In this document: positions 7,528 to 15,411 of the stretch, in pieces
How positions within the stretch are numbered: position 1 is the first letter of the stretch
Layout of the letters: every line of letters starts with the position of its first letter
From: Methanomassiliicoccus luminyensis B10
Lineage (GTDB): Archaea; Thermoplasmatota; Thermoplasmata; Methanomassiliicoccales; Methanomassiliicoccaceae
Reading direction: 5' to 3'
Assembly: GCF_000308215.1 (NCBI RefSeq)
Contig: NZ_CAJE01000012.1
Span: 434,001 to 498,000 of the forward strand
Length of the DNA: 64,000 nt
The notes under the pieces: generated by a model
What the model was told of the DNA's origin: nothing
The model's input: only the letters and a program-made list of their open reading frames with translations
Databases searched by the model: none
Program-made: the position numbers and the translations under genes

Positions 7528-9519
7528 TCAATGTCCCTTCCGTTCTTTAATCCTTTTGAATACGATGAACGCTGCCACCGGGACCAGGGGCAGGACCGCC
7601 AGGTATGGAAGGCCGCCTCGGTCTTCGCCCTGCTGCCCCGGGAGCGGCATCGCCGTTACAGTCACGGTCCCCTGCGCGGAGTTGTTGTATCGGTCGTAAG
7701 CGGTCACGGTGACGACGTGGACGCCTTCCTCGAACACCGCGACGAACTTGGCTCCGGTCCCATCGGGGCGGCCGTCCCCGTCCAGGTCCCAGGCGATCAA
7801 CGATATGCCGGAGCGGTCGGTGATGTTGCTCCCGTCCAGGAGCACCGGCATGCCGGCATAGGTGAGGATCCGCTCGTGTCCCAGCCGCATGGTGGGCGGC
7901 AGGGGGTCATCGGCCCAGTCGGCCCAGAAGAGATCGGAGAAGAAGCCCGATATCTCGGACGAGCGGACCAGGAGGCCCAGCTCCCGGTTGTCCCGGAGCG
8001 CGCTGTCGCCCCAGTTGATCGAGGAGATCAGGACCGAGTCGTCCATGATCATCCCCTTATTGTGCATAATGCTGATGCCGTGGTACGACGAGACGACCTT
8101 GGCCTGCATGTCCACGGAGGTCCGGGCGGCCAGGGCATTGATGGCCTCGGCCACTTTGAAGTTCTCGTCCTTCGAGAAGGTGTTGTCGAGGAGAAGCCTC
8201 ACCGTAACTCCCCGCGACGCGGCGTCGATGAGGTCAGTGAGCAGGCCCGGTGAGGCGAGCCAGTTTTCCTGGCAATACATCTGTTGGACCAATATGCGGT
8301 CCCGCGCCGAGGCGATCATCCCGCGGAGCGCCTCTTCGGAGAAGTCCGGGGATACTATCGGGATTACTGCGGCCCTCCACCGCACCAGCTCGGAAACCGG
8401 GCCTGGAGCTGTCGCCCCCTGTCCCGAGTAGGGAGCGGGCTCGATGTTAGCGGAGACATCGATCTGCCCGCTGAAATCAGCATCGAACATGCCCTCCAGG
8501 TACTCGACCAGGCCATAGCTCTGGGCGCACACTCCCCACCCCCGGTTGTTCCACAGGCCGGAGCCCCAGTTCTCCGACATGACCACCGAGCGCAGGCCGT
8601 CGGCGATAAGATACTTGCAGTGAAGGTAATCGTACCGCTTGTACGCGTCCTGGGAGCGCAGCGCTCTCACGTCGCACCCGGCGTCAAGCAGCGCGGTCGC
8701 CGCCGCGCGGGAATCGGCGGACAGGCCGCCCACCGGCTGCCCTTCCACCAGCACGCTGACGTTCACGCCCCTCCCCGCGCACGCCGCGAAGGCGTTCACG
8801 ACGACGGGATCGGTGAGCTCGTACACGGCCGCCTTGACCCATACGGAAGCGGTCTGGATCTCCCTGACGAGCCGTTCCGCGGCGTTCTCCGGCATCGCGA
8901 AAGGCTCCACCACCGCGGGGAACTCCGCCGGCATCAGGGCGCTCCTTCCCGGCGGGGCAGGGGACCAGTCCAAGGAGGAGTTGGTGTCGGGACCGCCCCG
9001 CACCAGGGCGTCGGCCGATCCTCCCTTGAGAGCGGGGGCGCCGCTCCACCCCGGGCCGGAATAGGCGCTCTTTCCGTAGGCGAGCATGTCGATCAGGGCG
9101 CCCGAGCCGTCCAGGAGCTGCACCTCGTCCCCGGTGTCGGCAAGTGCGAAGCGCCCGGCCTTCCTGATCTGGGGAGAGGTGAACTCCAGGCAGGCGATGC
9201 CCGGGTGGACCTTGGCGAACGTGGACGCGTCAGCGGCGATGGCCACCTCGGCTAGGGAGGCTAGGACAAAATGCGCGGTCCAACTCAGCGTTCCCTCCCC
9301 GTCCGAGATCGCGGTCCCGTTGAGATTGACATCCCCGCCGCAGTTCCTGATGATCACGTACTCGACCGGCCTCGCGGGGCACACCTCCGCTATGAGGAGC
9401 CCGCCGGACTCCCCAGCAGCAGGAACTGCGCTGTCCTTCCATGATTGTGATGAGAGGCCGGGGAGAACAGTGGGGATGACGATCAGCAACACGAGAAAAC
9501 ATGCGCTGTGGCCTCTCAT
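7528..9519 (-). CDS. Secreted phospholipase D-like protein with lamin-tail-like N-domain and C-terminal membrane anchor
   Basis: 663 residues from MRGHSACFLVLLIVIPTVLPG, a clear signal peptide; the open frame extends further 5' but that part is not protein-like. Order: a lamin-tail-like beta domain (LLIAEVCPARPVEYVIIRNCGGDVNLNGTAISDGEG, with later DTGDEVQLLDGSG). Next come two PLD domains with HxK motifs (YLHCKYLIAD and ISIMHNKGMIMDDSVLISSINWGDSA), then a PKD-like domain (DLDGDGRPDGTGAKFVAVFEEGVHVVTVTAYD). It ends with a TM helix and a basic tail (FIVFKRIKERKGH). Probably a surface-anchored phosphodiesterase or nuclease. The second HKD has the full HxKx4D; the first has HCKYLIAD. Divergent from the NmrA-like gene. 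Confidence 0.85.
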   Translation of the reverse strand: MRGHSACFLVLLIVIPTVLPGLSSQSWKDSAVPAAGESGGLLIAEVCPARPVEYVIIRNCGGDVNLNGTAISDGEGTLSWTAHFVLASLAEVAIAADASTFAKVHPGIACLEFTSPQIRKAGRFALADTGDEVQLLDGSGALIDMLAYGKSAYSGPGWSGAPALKGGSADALVRGGPDTNSSLDWSPAPPGRSALMPAEFPAVVEPFAMPENAAERLVREIQTASVWVKAAVYELTDPVVVNAFAACAGRGVNVSVLVEGQPVGGLSADSRAAATALLDAGCDVRALRSQDAYKRYDYLHCKYLIADGLRSVVMSENWGSGLWNNRGWGVCAQSYGLVEYLEGMFDADFSGQIDVSANIEPAPYSGQGATAPGPVSELVRWRAAVIPIVSPDFSEEALRGMIASARDRILVQQMYCQENWLASPGLLTDLIDAASRGVTVRLLLDNTFSKDENFKVAEAINALAARTSVDMQAKVVSSYHGISIMHNKGMIMDDSVLISSINWGDSALRDNRELGLLVRSSEISGFFSDLFWADWADDPLPPTMRLGHERILTYAGMPVLLDGSNITDRSGISLIAWDLDGDGRPDGTGAKFVAVFEEGVHVVTVTAYDRYNNSAQGTVTVTAMPLPGQQGEDRGGLPYLAVLPLVPVAAFIVFKRIKERKGH

Positions 9520-9622
9520 CGTCACGGGACCGACGGTGGAGAAAATAACCGCTGGTGCTACAGTTAAGGTGCGGAAACCCGTTAAATCGCAGGAGCTTCT
9601 TGACAGTATGACGAGGCGGAAT

Positions 9623-10486
9623 ATGGACATAGTTCTGGGAGCCACAGGGCAGGTCGGGTCTGGGGTGGCCAAGGGCCTTCTCAAGAAAGGGCGAGAGGTA
9701 CGCGCCGTGGTGAGGAACGGGGCCAAAGCACGCGAGCTGGAGAAGATGGGGGCAGAGATCGCTGTCGCCGATTACCTGGACAGGGAAGCGCTGGAGAGGG
9801 CGTTTCATGGCGGCGGGACCGCCTTCCTCTTGACCCCCGAGGACCCTTGGTCGGAGCACCACATCGATGACGTTCGCGTGATGCTCGGCAATTATCGTGA
9901 GTCTGTCCAGGCGTCCGGCGTAAACAAGATAGTGGGCCTTTCGACCATGGGTGCGCAGCTCGGACCGGGCTCGGGGGACCTGTACGCATCATATCTGCTG
10001 GAGCGCGCCTTTTGGGGGCTTGATGTCGAACAGGTGTTCGTCAGGCCGACCTATTATTACAGCAACTGGACCGGATACCTGGACCTGGTAAAAGCGCAGG
10101 GGATATTGCCGACCCTTTTCCCTCCGGAAATGAAGCTGTCGATGGTCTCCCCGCTCGATATCTCGGCATATTTGGCCGAAGCAATGGTCCGCGATGCCCC
10201 TCAGGAGCGAGTGGCAGAAGTCCTGGGCCCCCGGGAATACAGCTCATTGGATATAGTCAAGACATTCGAGGATGTTCTCGGAAGGGATGTAGCGTTGCAG
10301 CCGATCCCGCCGGATGAGTGGGGGAGAATGCTGACGCGGGCGGGGTTCACGGCGGACGGGATAGAGGATCTCACGCTGATGACGAAGGCCGTGATCGATG
10401 GAAGGACCAAGGGCGAACGCCCCGACCCGGTCCATTTGCCAACAGACTTCCGAACATATCTGGTCAATCGGCTACGAACGGCCTAG
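9623..10486 (+). CDS. NmrA-like NAD(P)-binding Rossmann protein
   Basis: 287 residues starting MDIVLGATGQVGSGVAKGLLKKGREVRAVVRN, an atypical short-chain dehydrogenase/NmrA fold with the dinucleotide motif GATGQVG at residues 6-12. VFVRPTYYYSNWTGYLDLVKAQGILP resembles the NmrA/azoreductase-like family. These act as redox sensors or NAD(P)H-dependent reductases; the substrate cannot be told. An in-frame ATG 15 bases upstream (9608) is an alternative start. I prefer 9623 because the Rossmann strand begins directly there and gaggcgga precedes it. It is divergent from the PLD-like gene. Confidence 0.85.
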   Translation: MDIVLGATGQVGSGVAKGLLKKGREVRAVVRNGAKARELEKMGAEIAVADYLDREALERAFHGGGTAFLLTPEDPWSEHHIDDVRVMLGNYRESVQASGVNKIVGLSTMGAQLGPGSGDLYASYLLERAFWGLDVEQVFVRPTYYYSNWTGYLDLVKAQGILPTLFPPEMKLSMVSPLDISAYLAEAMVRDAPQERVAEVLGPREYSSLDIVKTFEDVLGRDVALQPIPPDEWGRMLTRAGFTADGIEDLTLMTKAVIDGRTKGERPDPVHLPTDFRTYLVNRLRTA

Positions 10487-10532
10487 ACTGTCCACGGACC
10501 ACCCGAGGACCGCGTTCTACCGCCCATAATCA

Positions 10533-11210
10533 TCAGAGGTACTTTATCAGGTCCTCGACGGCGGCCTTGGGGTCCTTGGCCTTGACGACGCCCGAGGCGA
10601 CGAGAACGCCGGAAGCTCCCAGCTCGACGGCCTTCCGCACGTCCTTGCCGGTCTTGACGCCGGCGCCGCACAGGACCTCGATGCCTTCGTCGACCCGGCG
10701 CACCGCTTTCACGGCGTCGCTCACGATCTCCGGCTTGGCCTCGGTGACCGAGATGTTGCCGCCGATAAGTTCGGGCGGCTCCACAGCCACCATGTCGGGG
10801 TCGAGCGCCGCCGCGGCCGCAGAGGTGGCCTCCGTGTCAGTGCATACCACCGTCGCCAGGCCGGCGCCCTTGCACATCTGGATGGCCTGAGCGAGGTCGG
10901 CGAGGACCATGCGGTGCTCGGAGTGGTTGAGCAGCGTCCCCGCCGCTCCCGCTCCTGCGGCAAGCTGGGGAGTGACCCAGCCGGTGGCGGCGCCGGGGGA
11001 CCTGGCGTCGACGTGCTGCGCGAGCACCGGCACCGTGACCGCCTTGGCCACCGCGGAAAGTTCGGTGGTGGGGGGGCATACCCCGACGGTGATGCCCGAG
11101 GCATCGGACACTTCCTGGCATATATCCGCCAGGCGGACGGCCTGGGGGCCTTCCACCTCGGCGTACGCCTTGAAGTTCACGATGACCACGGGGGTGCGGA
11201 GCTTACTCAA
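10533..11210 (-). CDS. tpiA: Archaeal triosephosphate isomerase
   Basis: 225 residues, the short archaeal form. Visible catalytic elements: VNFKAYAE (N-terminal Lys), TLLNHSEHRM (catalytic His region), DPDMVAVEPPELIGG (catalytic Glu) and GASGVLVASGVVKAKDP (phosphate grip). It interconverts dihydroxyacetone phosphate and glyceraldehyde 3-phosphate. Its start overlaps the end of the upstream FBP aldolase/phosphatase by 8 bases, forming a gluconeogenic two-gene operon. Confidence 0.96.
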   Translation of the reverse strand: MSKLRTPVVIVNFKAYAEVEGPQAVRLADICQEVSDASGITVGVCPPTTELSAVAKAVTVPVLAQHVDARSPGAATGWVTPQLAAGAGAAGTLLNHSEHRMVLADLAQAIQMCKGAGLATVVCTDTEATSAAAAALDPDMVAVEPPELIGGNISVTEAKPEIVSDAVKAVRRVDEGIEVLCGAGVKTGKDVRKAVELGASGVLVASGVVKAKDPKAAVEDLIKYL

Positions 11211-12345
11211 GTTTTTCCATCCTTTCCTTGAGCTTCTTCAGCACAGCGGGGCGGGTGGTGTACTCCATCTCCTCGGGGCCGAGCACAGCGGGCATGAAGG
11301 GGCCGTGGCGGCGCATGTAGATGGATGCCTTGACCGCATCGCTCCTGGCCTTGTCCCAGCAGCTTCCCTTGAAGTAGTCCAGCGCCACGTGGGTGCCCCT
11401 CGGCGAGGTGGGGTCCTCAAGACCCTGGAACACGCCGTTGCTGACGTGCAGGCTCACCGCGCATATGCGGGGGGGCCCGTCGAAGAACACGGGGTCGGAA
11501 TCGTCCACCGCGCAGGGGTACCATCCGCCATAGTGGGAGCCGCGCATCCAGCCGGACACCAGCGCGGGGAACATGTATGGCTGCAGCAGCTCGCCCACGG
11601 CGGGAAGGCCGGACTGGGCGCGGCAGATGCAGACTGGGTCGTCCTTTCCGACGTACTTGCCGGCGGCGATGTTCAGCTTCTCGGTGGAAACGACCGCGGC
11701 GATGCCGATATCGCTGCTCTTGCTCCATATCTTCTTGATGGCGTACCTGGTGGTATCGCCCAAGAGGGTAAGGATGTCATAGGTCTCATCGGGAGTTGAC
11801 ATGACCACCTTCTTGGAGTCGCACACGTCCACGATCTCGAACTTGAAGCCTTCGTGGGCCCGGGGGTCGATGACGAGGCCGGTGGTGGTGAAGGGGTCCA
11901 TGTAGCTCCTGCACAGCGGCAGGGAGTAGGAGGACGGCTCGGTCTTGTCGGCCATGAAGAACACCATGGGCTCAGCGCCCCTCTCCTTGAACTCCATCTC
12001 GGCGGCGCCGGGTCCGGCCCCTCGGACGTTACCGGAGAACGCATCGGTAAGGAGATCCTGGCCGGCGGCGTACAGCTTCATGCTCTTGGCGACCTTGGTG
12101 GCGTCCATGAACGCCTCCCAGGTCAGACCATGAACGTCCCTGTTGTTCTCTCCCCGGGTGTGGGTGAGGAACAGGTTGATGTCATCCCCCACGCGGGTAA
12201 CGTAATAATCATCGATCGTGCCAGCCCTGAGGCCGTCGGCGAGCCTTTCCTCGCACTTCTTCATCATAAGCGGATGCGGGCGGGCGTGTCCTCCGACGGA
12301 ACCTACATCTGCCTTGATAACTGATACTGTAACCCTATCTGACAT
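11203..12345 (-). CDS. fbp: Fructose-1,6-bisphosphate aldolase/phosphatase
   Basis: 380 residues beginning MSDRVTVSVIKADVGSVGGHARPHPLM, the signature N-terminus of the archaeal bifunctional FBP aldolase/phosphatase. The pattern DDINLFLTHTRGENNRDVHGLTWEAF and the Asp/Glu-rich metal-binding loops are present. The enzyme makes fructose 6-phosphate directly from triose phosphates and is the marker of archaeal gluconeogenesis. It sits upstream of and overlaps tpiA, which feeds it substrate. A Shine-Dalgarno (aagggg) and a TATA-like run (tatttatatt near 12385) precede the ATG. Confidence 0.97.
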   Translation of the reverse strand: MSDRVTVSVIKADVGSVGGHARPHPLMMKKCEERLADGLRAGTIDDYYVTRVGDDINLFLTHTRGENNRDVHGLTWEAFMDATKVAKSMKLYAAGQDLLTDAFSGNVRGAGPGAAEMEFKERGAEPMVFFMADKTEPSSYSLPLCRSYMDPFTTTGLVIDPRAHEGFKFEIVDVCDSKKVVMSTPDETYDILTLLGDTTRYAIKKIWSKSSDIGIAAVVSTEKLNIAAGKYVGKDDPVCICRAQSGLPAVGELLQPYMFPALVSGWMRGSHYGGWYPCAVDDSDPVFFDGPPRICAVSLHVSNGVFQGLEDPTSPRGTHVALDYFKGSCWDKARSDAVKASIYMRRHGPFMPAVLGPEEMEYTTRPAVLKKLKERMEKLE

Positions 12346-12473
12346 TTACTTTCCCCTTACTGTATCCTCGAAATATTACTTGCAATATAAATACTTGCCA
12401 TGGCAGGCCGACCGCCCCATGATCGGATAGGCGGCCTGCCAGTATGTTCCCCGCTATGCTCTTTGAGATGATA

Positions 12474-12704
12474 TTACTTGCTCACGGAGATCACGTTGGT
12501 GGGACACTCCTCGGCCGCCTTGGCGGCGCAGTCGAACTTGTCGTCCGGCGCTTCTCCCTTCGCAACGTCCCCGCCCACCCGATACTCCTCTTTGACGTCC
12601 GAAGTGCCGTCCTCAGACTCGGAAAAGACAGCAGGGCATTCGTCGTTGTAGCACTTGCCGCATTGGATGCAGCCTTCCCGGTCGATTTCGATCTTCACGG
12701 TCAT
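12474..12704 (-). CDS. Ferredoxin, single [4Fe-4S] type
   Basis: 76 residues. The cluster ligands are CIQCGKCYNDECP (residues about 12-24) plus a distant Cys in EECPTNVISV. An acidic central region gives the usual low isoelectric point. It is a soluble electron carrier for oxidoreductases. A TATA-like ggataaaagg lies about 30 bp upstream, and the gene appears to be its own transcription unit. The region 12346-12473 between it and fbp holds only promoter sequence. Confidence 0.92.
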   Translation of the reverse strand: MTVKIEIDREGCIQCGKCYNDECPAVFSESEDGTSDVKEEYRVGGDVAKGEAPDDKFDCAAKAAEECPTNVISVSK

Positions 12705-12865
12705 GGTGGAGTAATTCCAAGGCCCGGCCTTTTATCCTTTTGGTGCCCGCGAGACGGTCAGTGCTTCAAAAGCGTACTTGGCCTAGAAGCAATCATTCTT
12801 ATGATCATTTGAAATATTCTGGTTATTAGAAAATCTTAATAATCTCCAAATGCCTTGCGTTGTTT

Positions 12866-12940
12866 AGCAGGTAGGTCCCGGCGGTACAGATCGTCGGACG
12901 GCGGTCGCTGCAAGACTCCCTCTGGGGGCTGCTACTTTTT
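12866..12940 (+). ncRNA. Candidate small structured RNA with T-tract end
   Basis: No coding frame of quality here. A promoter-like cttaataat (12835-12843) lies about 26 bp before the first base. The ends pair, AGCAG (12866-12870) with CTGCT (12929-12933). Inside are a 6-bp hairpin CCGGCG/CGTCGG (12878-12883 with 12892-12897, one GU), extendable by GTCC/GGAC with a bulge, and a CTCCC/GGGGG hairpin (12916-12928). A tactttttg run follows. Size about 70 nt. It does not fold as a tRNA and I do not recognise the family. Confidence 0.45.
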
Positions 12941-13340
12941 GTTACAAAATTCGTCCAGAGACAATCTTGTCCATTATTATGCGCAAGTAGGTGTCCACGC
13001 CCATTTCGACATGCTGAAAAATCGCTCCGACAACAAAATCGTGCACTTGCAGTTCCTTTTTTGATTCGGAATCGAATTGGCTTACCTGAACTTGCGGTGC
13101 GAAGTTGCCAGCGTGGTGATCTTTGAGAAGAGATCTTACATGCTCTTCCAGTTTGTCGCGCTCCTATTTCTTCGAGAAGTATCTGTCCATCATGATATGC
13201 ATTCTTCGTGCAGGTGCCCGTATGAATAACTCTGGAAGGACAATGTCGCAGGCCATCAGGTACATGTTGTGTTTATTGGCAAGAAGTGTTGTGGGCATGT
13301 TGGATTTCCCCAAGGACGTGGCGCCGCGCCCGAACCCCAC
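12941..13340 (+). other. Intergenic stretch without a supported gene
   Basis: About 400 bp of lower-GC sequence between the candidate RNA and the aspS promoter. Open frames here lack protein-like composition, including the 5' extension of the aspS frame. I see no repeat or RNA structure worth naming. Confidence 0.5.
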
Positions 13341-13341
13341 T

Positions 13342-13350
13342 ATCTTTATA
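13342..13350 (+). promoter_or_regulatory. aspS TATA box
   Basis: atctttata lies about 34 bp before the aspS ATG, predicting a transcript start about 10 nt before the codon. This supports the 13384 start over upstream in-frame ATGs. Confidence 0.6.
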
Positions 13351-13383
13351 GTGCTCCAGGCCATCCACGGCCCCGATATAGCT

Positions 13384-14700
13384 ATGAGCGATGTCACGCT
13401 TCGCGATTCCAAGTCCCTCTCCCCTGCCGACGCGGAGAAGGACGTCACCGTGCAGGGCTGGGTCCAGGACGTCAGGAACCTGGGAGGAATATCGTTCCTG
13501 GTCCTGAGGGACCGCTTCGGAACTGTCCAGATAACCGCTCCCAAGAAGAAGATCGCTCCCGAGGTGATGGGTGTGCTGACCTCGGTGTCCCGCGAGTCCG
13601 TGGTCAAGATAAAGGGCGCCGCGAAGGCAGCGCCCCAGGCCAAGGGCGGCGTCGAGGTGATACCGTCCAGCATCGAGGTCCTCAGCCCCGCGGCGACCCC
13701 CCTCCCCATGGGCGTCATCGACAAGGTGAACGTGGAGGCGGACACCCGCTTCGACCACCGCTTCATGGACCTGAGGAAGCCGGAGAACCGGGCGGTCTTC
13801 GAGATCAAGTCCATCACTCTCAACCTCATTGACCAGTTCTTGGTGAGCGAGGGCTTCACCGAGGTGTTCACCCCCAAGATCGTGGCGTCGGGGGCCGAGG
13901 GGGGCGCCACCCTCTTCAAGCTGGGATACTTCGGGCAGGAGGCCTACCTGGCGCAATCACCCCAGCTGTACAAGCAGATGCTGATGTCCACCGGCCTGGA
14001 CCGGGTGTTCGAGATCGGGCCGGCCTTCCGCGCCGAGCCGTCCGATACCGTCAGGCACGTTTCCGAGTTCATATCATTCGATGGTGAGATGGCCTTCATC
14101 GACTCCATGAAGGACGTGCTCGACCTCATCGAGCGGTGTACCCAGTACGTCATCGGCGGCGTGGCGGACAGAGCGAAGCCGCAGCTTGAGCTGCTTGGAA
14201 AGGAGGTCGCTGTACCCGGGGCCCCCTACCCGATCATCGAGTACAAGGATGCCGTGGAGATGGTAGCAGGCGAGGGCATGCACATCAAGCTCGGCGACGA
14301 CCTCGGGACCGAGGGGGAGAAGCTCCTCGGAGACATCATGAAGGCCAAAGGCAACGAGATGTACTGGATCGTGGAGTATCCGGAGGAAGCGAAGCCGTTC
14401 TATATCATGGAAAAGGACGGGACGCCGTACTCGTACTCCTTCGACCTTGATTATAAGGGCCAGGAGATATCCTCCGGTGGGCAGAGGGAGCATCGCTACG
14501 ACCGCCTGGTCGCCAGGATGCATAAGAAGGGGCTGAACCCCGAGGCCTTCAAGTTCTACCTCGACGCGTTCGAGTACGGCATGCCCCCCCACGGCGGGTG
14601 GGGGATCGGTGTCGAGCGCCTCGTCCAGAAGATGTTGGACCTGCCGAACATCAGGGAGACCATACTGTTCCCCCGGGACCGCGTCCGCCTGGTCCCTTGA
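13384..14700 (+). CDS. aspS: Aspartyl-tRNA synthetase, archaeal type
   Basis: 438 residues, the usual archaeal length. An N-terminal OB-fold anticodon-binding domain (VTVQGWVQDVRNLGGISFLVLRDRFGTVQITAPKK) is followed by the class II core: motif 2 region FEIGPAFRAEPSDTVRHVSEFISFDGEM and motif 3 GMPPHGGWGIGVERLVQKMLDLPNIRETILFPRDR. It charges tRNA-Asp; archaeal enzymes may be non-discriminating and also charge tRNA-Asn, which the sequence does not settle. The start follows the TATA position; upstream frame is not conserved-looking. Confidence 0.96.
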   Translation: MSDVTLRDSKSLSPADAEKDVTVQGWVQDVRNLGGISFLVLRDRFGTVQITAPKKKIAPEVMGVLTSVSRESVVKIKGAAKAAPQAKGGVEVIPSSIEVLSPAATPLPMGVIDKVNVEADTRFDHRFMDLRKPENRAVFEIKSITLNLIDQFLVSEGFTEVFTPKIVASGAEGGATLFKLGYFGQEAYLAQSPQLYKQMLMSTGLDRVFEIGPAFRAEPSDTVRHVSEFISFDGEMAFIDSMKDVLDLIERCTQYVIGGVADRAKPQLELLGKEVAVPGAPYPIIEYKDAVEMVAGEGMHIKLGDDLGTEGEKLLGDIMKAKGNEMYWIVEYPEEAKPFYIMEKDGTPYSYSFDLDYKGQEISSGGQREHRYDRLVARMHKKGLNPEAFKFYLDAFEYGMPPHGGWGIGVERLVQKMLDLPNIRETILFPRDRVRLVP

Positions 14701-14719
14701 AACATTTTTAGAAAAATCC

Positions 14720-15280
14720 TTAATCGTCCCGGGGGTCGTCGTAGGGGTGTTCCTCGGCGGCCTCGGGGGCTGCCTTCGCTTTCTTTCTCCCCTTCTTCGC
14801 AGGCTGCTCCTTCCGGGGCTTGGGGACGGCGTTGGTGTATCGCGACACTTTGATGTACGCCCCCGGCCTGACGCCGTCATTGTAGTCCTTGGAGACCCGC
14901 ATGGAAACGACCTGGCAGTCGTCGGGGAACATGATGCCCGTGAGAGCGTCATTGATCGCTCTCACCAGCTTGTCGATGTCCGGCTTGACAGTTGGGTGCA
15001 GCCTTCGGTGCCAGGGAATGGACGGCGGCCTGGACAGAACGAAGTCCACGTCCACGGCGTACGCGCAGCCGCAGTCGGAGACCCACGGACGGTCCACGAT
15101 GGCCCGCTGGGCCTCGGTGGCAACGCGGTTCCTCCAGGCCTGCAGGCCCTTCTGGTTCTGGTGAGTGATGACCGCGCGGTTCAGCTTCTCGATATAGAAC
15201 GCTTTGGTGCTTCCCTCCGGTGAGGGTTCGCCAAGAACGACGAATTCGATCGTTTCCAAAGGTTCTTCATCGGCCCGCAT
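14720..15280 (-). CDS. RusA-family Holliday junction resolvase-like nuclease
   Basis: 186 residues. The RusA signature is visible: KPDIDKLVRAINDALTGIMFPDDCQVVSMRVSKDY, which supplies the acidic metal ligands and the conserved Lys. The N-terminal strand FVVLGEPSPEGSTKAFY also fits. RusA enzymes resolve four-way DNA junctions and are usually prophage-borne in bacteria. Here the gene sits among housekeeping genes with normal base composition. A Lys/Ala-rich tail (KPRKEQPAKKGRKKAKAAPEAAEEH, about residues 153-177) is extra. Convergent with aspS, 19 bp apart. Confidence 0.85.
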   Translation of the reverse strand: MRADEEPLETIEFVVLGEPSPEGSTKAFYIEKLNRAVITHQNQKGLQAWRNRVATEAQRAIVDRPWVSDCGCAYAVDVDFVLSRPPSIPWHRRLHPTVKPDIDKLVRAINDALTGIMFPDDCQVVSMRVSKDYNDGVRPGAYIKVSRYTNAVPKPRKEQPAKKGRKKAKAAPEAAEEHPYDDPRDD

Positions 15281-15411
15281 GTCGTCACTGCACGATACTG
15301 AGAGAACGCGTGCAACGCTCCCAGGGTCCTGAACGGACCGTCACCAGATGTCGAAGGAAGATATAAAAAGAACCCAGATGAGGTGGCCGAAAGTGCACTA
15401 GCCCTCCGGGC

